Assembly (NCBI GenBank): GCA_011390635.1
Contig: JAABSA010000020.1
Location: 1 to 64,000 of the forward strand
DNA: 64,000 nucleotides
Origin: Desulfotignum sp.
GTDB taxonomy: Bacteria > Desulfobacterota > Desulfobacteria > Desulfobacterales > Desulfobacteraceae
Reading direction: 5' to 3'
The notes under the pieces were generated by a model. It was given only the letters and a program-made list of their open reading frames with translations, ran no database searches and was not told the DNA's origin. The translations under genes and the position numbers were made by a program. Shown here in pieces: positions 59,214 through 64,000 of this stretch (position 1 is the stretch's first letter; every line of letters starts with the position of its first letter).

Positions 59214-61472
59214 ATGAAATCATTTTTCCAATGGCTGAAAAATTTAAATATCAGGACCAAGCTGCTGGGGGGTCATACCCTGGTCATTGTTCTTGCCGTG
59301 ATGGCGGGCGGCGGCATCATCATCTCCCGGGTGCAGACCACCATAGAAACCCATATTGAAAGTGAATTGACCAATGCCACCGCTGCCATCCGGCATATGG
59401 TGCGCACCGCCGCATCCACCTCCATCAAAAATCACCTGCGGGCCGTGGCGGAAAAAAACCTGGAAATTGTCCAGTCTGTCTATGAGGAGTTTGAACAGGG
59501 CCTTATCACGGAGACCCAGGCCAAAGAACTGTGCCGGAAAATTCTTTTCAGCCAGACCATCGGCAAGACCGGGTATATTTTCTGCGCCAATACAAAAGGC
59601 ATTGCAGCGGAACACCCCAATCCCGGGGTGACCGGAAAACGTTTCATGGACCGGAATTTTGTCAGAGAAATGATCCGCCTGAAAACCGGGTACCTGGAGT
59701 ATGAATGGAAAAATCCGGAAGAGGATGCCATGAAGCCCAAGGCCATGTACATGAGTTATTTTGCGCCCTGGGACTGGATCATTGCAGTGTCTACCTATCA
59801 GGAAGAGTTCAGGGAGCTGGTAAAAATCTCGGATTTCAGAGAAGGCATTCTGGATTTGACCTTTGGGAAAACCGGATATGCCTATATCAACGACTCTTTG
59901 GGAAACCTGATTGTCCACCCTTTTATCACCGGCAATTACTATGATGCCCGGGACAAGGACGGCCGTTATTTTGTCCGGGACATGTGTGAAAAAAAGAACG
60001 GCAAGGCGGTGTATTCCTGGAAAAACCCCGGTGAAGCGGAACCCCGGGAAAAACTGGTGATATTCAATTATATCCCGGAATATGACTGGATCATCTCCTC
60101 TGCCAGCTACCTGGATGAAATCTATGCCCCCTTGAACACGGTTAAAAAAATTATCACCGGGATTGTGGCACTTATTTTTGTTCTGATCATCGGGACCTCT
60201 CTATTGGTAAACCGCTCTGTGATCACCCCTTTGCAGGCCCTGATGAAACGGTTTGACCGGGGTGCTGCCGGAGATTTCACCGTCCGCATGCCCGTGGCAT
60301 CCACCGATGAGATCGGCCAGCTGGCTGGATATTTCAACCGGTTCATGGAAAAACTGACCCTCTTCCGGCAAAACCTGGAATCGGAGATCGCCCAACGCAA
60401 AAAAAACGAACACGCGCTGAGCCTGTCAGAAGAGATGTTTTCCAGGGCGTTTCACAGCAATCCGGCCGGCATGTTCATGGCGGTTCTGCCGGAAGGAAGA
60501 ATCATCAATGCCAATGACAGCTTTCTTTGTATCACCGGTCACCGTTTTCAGGATCTCATGGGCAGAGACATTCAAACGTTGGATTTTTTTACTCCCCGCC
60601 GGGACGGCCAGAAACTGCTGGCAGATATCCGGGAACAGGGTCCGGTGAAAAACCGGGAAATCGGATTTTTGAACCGGGCCGGAGAATGCCGCCAGGGTCT
60701 GATATCCGCCGAAAAAGTGGAACTATGGGGTGAAATATGCATTCTGGCAGCCATGGAAGATATGACAGACTTTCAGCGTATGGAACAGGAGATTCTGAAT
60801 ATCAGCCTTCGGGAACGCAGAAACATTGCCATGTCCCTGCACGATGATCTTTGCCCCCAGCTCATCGGCATAGAAGTAATGACCAAGATGCTCCTCCGGC
60901 ATCTGAACAAGGCCCCGGTCCGGGCCAACCTGACAGAGGAGATCTTGCGCACCGAAAAGATCAGGGCACTCATCCGGGACACGATCCAAAAAACCCGGAC
61001 ACTGTCCCGGGGGCTTGAACCGGTCAATCTTGCAGACCGGGGGTTTGATGCCTCGCTGGCCGCACTGGCCGCCTATGTCCGGGAGGTGTTTTTGATCCCC
61101 TGCACCTTGTCCTGGAAACTGGATTTTCCCCCGTTTGCCGACAACACGGAGGCCACCCATGCCTATTACATTGTCCATGAAGCCTTACACAATGCGGTCA
61201 AGCACTCAGGGGCAACCGGCATCACCATTTTTGTGACCAAAGAGTCAACAACCATTTGCATGGGGGTTTTGGATAACGGCAAAGGATTTGATTCCCCAAA
61301 AAATACCCGGGGCATGGGGATTCGGATCATGACCTACCGGGCCGCCCGTATCGGCGGGACGCTTGCCTTTGACCAGGTGCCGGCCGGCGGCACCCGGGTG
61401 ACCCTGGTGCTTTCCCTGCATACCCATAATGGAATACCCGCACATGAAAAAAATCACCATTCTCATTGTTGA
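59214..61472 (+). CDS. Tandem-Cache sensor histidine kinase (NarL/DegS type)
   Basis: A 752-residue membrane sensor: TM1 ~22-38, two tandem Cache domains (~40-205 and ~215-305, each with a GKTGY start and a W-x-W-I-I type end, PWDWIIAVSTY and EYDWIISSASY), TM2 ~312-332, HAMP ~334-387, PAS ~404-520 and a HisKA_3/HATPase core. His543 in AMSLHDDLCPQL is the phospho-acceptor, with N-box HEALHNAVKHS and G-box LDNGKGF. ATG 59214 lacks a strong ribosome site; an earlier GTG/ATG frame extension is unlikely. It overlaps its response regulator by 29 bp. The tandem Cache layout suggests a small extracellular ligand such as a carboxylate or amine. Confidence 0.88.
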   Translation: MKSFFQWLKNLNIRTKLLGGHTLVIVLAVMAGGGIIISRVQTTIETHIESELTNATAAIRHMVRTAASTSIKNHLRAVAEKNLEIVQSVYEEFEQGLITETQAKELCRKILFSQTIGKTGYIFCANTKGIAAEHPNPGVTGKRFMDRNFVREMIRLKTGYLEYEWKNPEEDAMKPKAMYMSYFAPWDWIIAVSTYQEEFRELVKISDFREGILDLTFGKTGYAYINDSLGNLIVHPFITGNYYDARDKDGRYFVRDMCEKKNGKAVYSWKNPGEAEPREKLVIFNYIPEYDWIISSASYLDEIYAPLNTVKKIITGIVALIFVLIIGTSLLVNRSVITPLQALMKRFDRGAAGDFTVRMPVASTDEIGQLAGYFNRFMEKLTLFRQNLESEIAQRKKNEHALSLSEEMFSRAFHSNPAGMFMAVLPEGRIINANDSFLCITGHRFQDLMGRDIQTLDFFTPRRDGQKLLADIREQGPVKNREIGFLNRAGECRQGLISAEKVELWGEICILAAMEDMTDFQRMEQEILNISLRERRNIAMSLHDDLCPQLIGIEVMTKMLLRHLNKAPVRANLTEEILRTEKIRALIRDTIQKTRTLSRGLEPVNLADRGFDASLAALAAYVREVFLIPCTLSWKLDFPPFADNTEATHAYYIVHEALHNAVKHSGATGITIFVTKESTTICMGVLDNGKGFDSPKNTRGMGIRIMTYRAARIGGTLAFDQVPAGGTRVTLVLSLHTHNGIPAHEKNHHSHC

Positions 61473-62115
61473 AGATCACCCCATTTTCCGAATGGGGATA
61501 AAGGATATGATCGACCACGAACCGGATATGCAGGTCTGTGGCGAAGCCGAAGATGTGGACACCGCCATCTGCCTGATCGACACCTGGAAGCCGGATCTGG
61601 TCATCGTGGATCTGTCCTTGAAAGACAGCAATGGCGTGGATCTGGTCAAAGAAATCCATGACCGGTTCCCGTCCTGTTCCGCCCTGGTGCTGTCCATGCA
61701 CGATGAAGCCCTGCACGCCGAGCGCTGCCTCCAGTCCGGGGCCAAAGGATACATCATGAAACAGGAAGCGTCGGAATCCGTGGTGGAAGCGATCCGTAAC
61801 ATCTTGGCCGGACACATTCACGTCAGTCAGCGGATCATGAACCATATTCTGAACATCTATCAGAATCAGCCGTCCACCGCGCATGAATCCCCCCTGAAGC
61901 GGATTTCAGACAGAGAACTTCAGATTTTCAGGCTCATCGGCCTGGGACTTTCCTCCAAACAAATCGCCGTGCAGCTGAACATCAGCATCAAAACCGTGGG
62001 TACTTACCAGGAACGGATCAAGGAAAAACTGAATCTGAAAACCGCCCGGGAGCTGCTCCGGCATGCCGTGATCTGGGTGGAAACCGGGCACATGGAACCT
62101 TCTGACAGCCTGTAG
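61444..62115 (+). CDS. LuxR/NarL-type response regulator
   Basis: A 223-residue regulator: receiver ~1-125 with phospho-acceptor Asp56 (DLVIVDLSLKD) and acidic pair E10-D11, and a C-terminal LuxR HTH ~150-215 (LSSKQIAVQLNISIKTVGTY). ATG 61444 is 29 bp before the kinase stop, so the two are coupled. The partner kinase is the adjacent Cache sensor. The first target may be the membrane protein/acyl-CoA synthetase genes that follow on the same strand; this is inferred only. Confidence 0.92.
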   Translation: MKKITILIVEDHPIFRMGIKDMIDHEPDMQVCGEAEDVDTAICLIDTWKPDLVIVDLSLKDSNGVDLVKEIHDRFPSCSALVLSMHDEALHAERCLQSGAKGYIMKQEASESVVEAIRNILAGHIHVSQRIMNHILNIYQNQPSTAHESPLKRISDRELQIFRLIGLGLSSKQIAVQLNISIKTVGTYQERIKEKLNLKTARELLRHAVIWVETGHMEPSDSL

Positions 62116-62256
62116 GAATTTCACCCACACCATTTCCAGGTTTCTCCGTACACACATCTGGGTATCGGCCCTATTTTTTTATCTCTCCAAAAGCCCTATG
62201 ACAGTATTCCATGGTATGTCCCGGACAAAAACCCAAAATCTGTAAGGAGAAAAAAA

Positions 62257-63609
62257 ATGGCAATCAAACGGCAAGACGGAAGTCCCCAGCCCGGCATTTC
62301 CTGGGGAAAATTCACCACCCGGATCCCCGGGATTCATGTTACTTTTTCTTTGCCTGAAATCATCCAGGGCGGTCTGCTGACAACCGCCACCGGCGGTGTG
62401 GTGGCAGCCCTGACCATGCGGTATTTTCAGGTTCCCTTTGAGGTGGCCTGGGCTGTGGTGTTGATTCAGCTGTTCTGGCTGTGGGTCATCCCCACGGTGG
62501 TGTGCGGCGAACCCTATGCGCCGGGATGGATCACCCCGGCCCTGCCTCTGGTCATGACATTTTTGGCAGGATTCGAGGCAGGGCTGCCGGCCATTCACGC
62601 CATGATGGCCGTGACCGTGTGCGTGTCGGCTATTTTTTTGTTTTTTGCACTCACCGGGCTGGGCAAGCGGTTTTTTCAATGGGTCCCGATTGAATTGCGG
62701 GCCGCCATTATATTCGGCGGGTCCATTGCCGCATTCAATGCGGAATTCGGCCGCATGGCCGATATGCCCGTCACCCTGCCCATTGTCTGGGCCGTGGTGT
62801 TTCTGCTGATGTTTTCCGTCTGGTTTACCCGGGCCAGGCAGAAAAGCCAGATCCTGAACCTTCTGGGCTCCATGGCCCTGCTGGTGGGATTTCTGGTGGC
62901 TGCCGTGGTGGGACCGCTTTCCGGAGAAATTGCCTTTGATATCCAGTGGGGACTGCATATTCCACAGATTACGGCCTATGTCCAGGCAGTCTCTCCATTT
63001 TCCGTGGGCTGGCCCGGCCTGGATCTGTATGTAAAGGCATTTCCCCTGGCTTTGATGATCTATATTTTTATCTTCGGCGACCTGGTTCTGGGCACCACCC
63101 TTCTGGAAGATGCCGGAAAAAAACGGCCCGATGAAACCCTGACATATGACAACACCCGAAGCCATGTCATCCTGTTTATCCGGAACATGGGGCACCTGCT
63201 CACTGCCGGACCGTTCATTCCCCTGCATGGCCCCATCTGGACCGGAGTCCATGTTTTTCTGACCGAACGGTACAAATCCGGGCGCCGGAATATGGATTCC
63301 TTTTTCACTGGCACATTCAACTGGTACTGGCCGGCCTTTATTCTGATTTTTCTGGTACCGGTGGTGACTTTCATGAAGCCGCTTCTGGCCGTGGCCCTGT
63401 CCATCACCCTGATTCTGACCGGGTTTGCCTGCGCCTATATTGCCATCTCCATGGTGAAAACCCCTGCTGCCCAGGGCTATGCCTTTTTCGTAGGCATGGT
63501 CATTGCCAAATTCGGGCCTGCCTGGGGCATGGCCATAGGTGTCGGCCTTTATCTGCTGCTTCTGGCCCGGAAAATCCCAGGCATCTCCCCGGAACCTGAA
63601 AAGGCCTGA
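62257..63609 (+). CDS. Multi-pass membrane protein, possibly a permease
   Basis: A 450-residue protein with about 11-12 hydrophobic helices and very short loops (for example GGLLTTATGGVVAALTMRYF, then APGWITPALPLVMTFLAGF). No ATPase or binding-protein partner. The P-rich helix breaks and a GGSIAAFNAEFG stretch vaguely recall NCS2/SulP-type transporters, but I do not recognise the family. ATG 62257 has AAGGAG upstream. It is followed 46 bp later by an acyl-CoA synthetase, so a role in uptake of a carboxylic acid that is then activated is a reasonable guess. Confidence 0.7.
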   Translation: MAIKRQDGSPQPGISWGKFTTRIPGIHVTFSLPEIIQGGLLTTATGGVVAALTMRYFQVPFEVAWAVVLIQLFWLWVIPTVVCGEPYAPGWITPALPLVMTFLAGFEAGLPAIHAMMAVTVCVSAIFLFFALTGLGKRFFQWVPIELRAAIIFGGSIAAFNAEFGRMADMPVTLPIVWAVVFLLMFSVWFTRARQKSQILNLLGSMALLVGFLVAAVVGPLSGEIAFDIQWGLHIPQITAYVQAVSPFSVGWPGLDLYVKAFPLALMIYIFIFGDLVLGTTLLEDAGKKRPDETLTYDNTRSHVILFIRNMGHLLTAGPFIPLHGPIWTGVHVFLTERYKSGRRNMDSFFTGTFNWYWPAFILIFLVPVVTFMKPLLAVALSITLILTGFACAYIAISMVKTPAAQGYAFFVGMVIAKFGPAWGMAIGVGLYLLLLARKIPGISPEPEKA

Positions 63610-63655
63610 AAAAACAATATTTTACAAACCAATTCATAAAAAAAAGGAAAAACAT

Positions 63656-64000
63656 ATGCCGACAAAATTGATTACCCCCACACCCAGTGCCCATGCCTGT
63701 CCTTTGCTCATCAAAAACCTGCTGGATACCCCGCTGATCTATTCCCCGGACCAGGAGATCGTCTACCGGGACCAGCACCGCTATAACTACCGGACTTTCA
63801 GTCAGCGGGTGCAGCAGCTGGCAGCCATGCTGGAAAAACTGGGGGTCGGCCCCGGTGATACCGTGGCTGTCATGGACTGGGATTCCCACCGGTATCTGGA
63901 ATGTTTTTTTGCCGTGCCCATGATGGGGGCGGTGCTCCACACCATCAACATCCGGCTGACACCGGATCAGCTGATTTACACCATCAACCATGCCGAAGAT
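63656..64000 (+). CDS. Acyl-CoA synthetase/AMP-binding protein, partial (C-terminus off window)
   Basis: The first 115 residues of an AMP-forming ligase. Visible: IVYRDQHRYNYRTFSQRVQQ (the early N-domain core, ~35-54), a GVGPGDTVAVMDWDSHRYLE strand (~63-82) and FFAVPMMGAVLHTINIRL (~84-101). The INIRLT signature is typical of fatty-acyl-CoA synthetases. ATG 63656 follows AAAGGAAAA. The gene continues past the right edge, so P-loop and adenylation motifs cannot be seen. Confidence 0.87.
   Translation, partial: MPTKLITPTPSAHACPLLIKNLLDTPLIYSPDQEIVYRDQHRYNYRTFSQRVQQLAAMLEKLGVGPGDTVAVMDWDSHRYLECFFAVPMMGAVLHTINIRLTPDQLIYTINHAED

Noticed and set aside
1-64000. CRISPR arrays, tRNA/rRNA genes, complete insertion sequences, prophage or attachment sites
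   Set aside because: No regularly spaced repeats, no tRNA cloverleaf or rRNA-like stretch and no transposase or integrase motif was found on reading both strands.

Overview
The window looks like chromosomal DNA of a strictly anaerobic, sulfate-reducing deltaproteobacterium of the Desulfobacteraceae (Desulfotignum/Desulfobacula/Desulfococcus type). The grounds are gene content read by eye: an anaerobic Ni-CO dehydrogenase with CooF, a glutaryl-CoA dehydrogenase closely resembling the non-decarboxylating enzyme of Desulfococcus multivorans, a glutaconyl-CoA decarboxylase-type carboxyltransferase with a free biotin carrier, TRAP and branched-chain-type uptake systems, and a moderate G+C content. 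No rRNA, tRNA, CRISPR array, complete insertion sequence or prophage was seen.

Layout. 1-2.7 kb (-): CO oxidation operon (flavoprotein, CooF, CooS; cooS runs off the left edge). 2.9-4.1 kb (+): lone AAA/DUF4143 ATPase, followed by decayed toxin-antitoxin-like scraps. 4.2-9.1 kb (-): cyanophycin operon (55-aa protein, ornithine aminotransferase, cyanophycinase, cyanophycin synthetase), with a citrulline/arginine-type hydrolase (ctlX) divergent at 9.3 kb. 10.3-18.0 kb (-): GntR regulator, TRAP transporter, aminotransferase and GlcD/GlcF, a 2-hydroxyacid uptake and oxidation unit. 18.1-20.0 kb: unknown 86-aa ORF and a divergent PAS/sigma-54 activator with a 36-bp near-perfect operator palindrome. 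20.1-24.9 kb (-): Liv-type ABC importer ending in a 56-aa two-helix membrane protein. 25-30.2 kb: secreted protein, Mla-type lipid transport operon and PrmA; a second PrmA-like methyltransferase and an EamA permease follow on the + strand. 32.5-38.3 kb: glutaryl-CoA/glutaconyl-CoA degradation genes under an IclR regulator. 38.6-40.9 kb: methyltransferase, GNAT relic, CvfB-like S1 protein and a 49-aa ORF.

The most striking region is 40.9-56.6 kb. Two divergent units share a 302-bp control region. To the right lie an ATP-grasp protein, an alpha-E protein, a transglutaminase-DUF2126 protein, an ATP-grasp/alpha-E fusion and another transglutaminase. These are the core parts of a predicted but experimentally uncharacterised peptide-ligation or peptide-tagging system (Iyer, Aravind and colleagues, 2009). 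To the left, a third transglutaminase is co-directional with, and 32 bp from, a TolC/HlyD/ABC-2 export set that has no ATPase gene. The usual Anbu (NTN-hydrolase) peptidase is absent from the window. I infer that the peptide-like product, or something it modifies, is exported or acts at the cell surface.

56.6-64 kb: a class V aminotransferase relic with an apparent one-base deletion, a ferredoxin-nitroreductase, an iron-containing alcohol dehydrogenase, a tandem-Cache histidine kinase with LuxR-type response regulator, a polytopic membrane protein and the start of an acyl-CoA synthetase that runs off the right edge. All functions are inferred from sequence features read by eye; no database search was possible.
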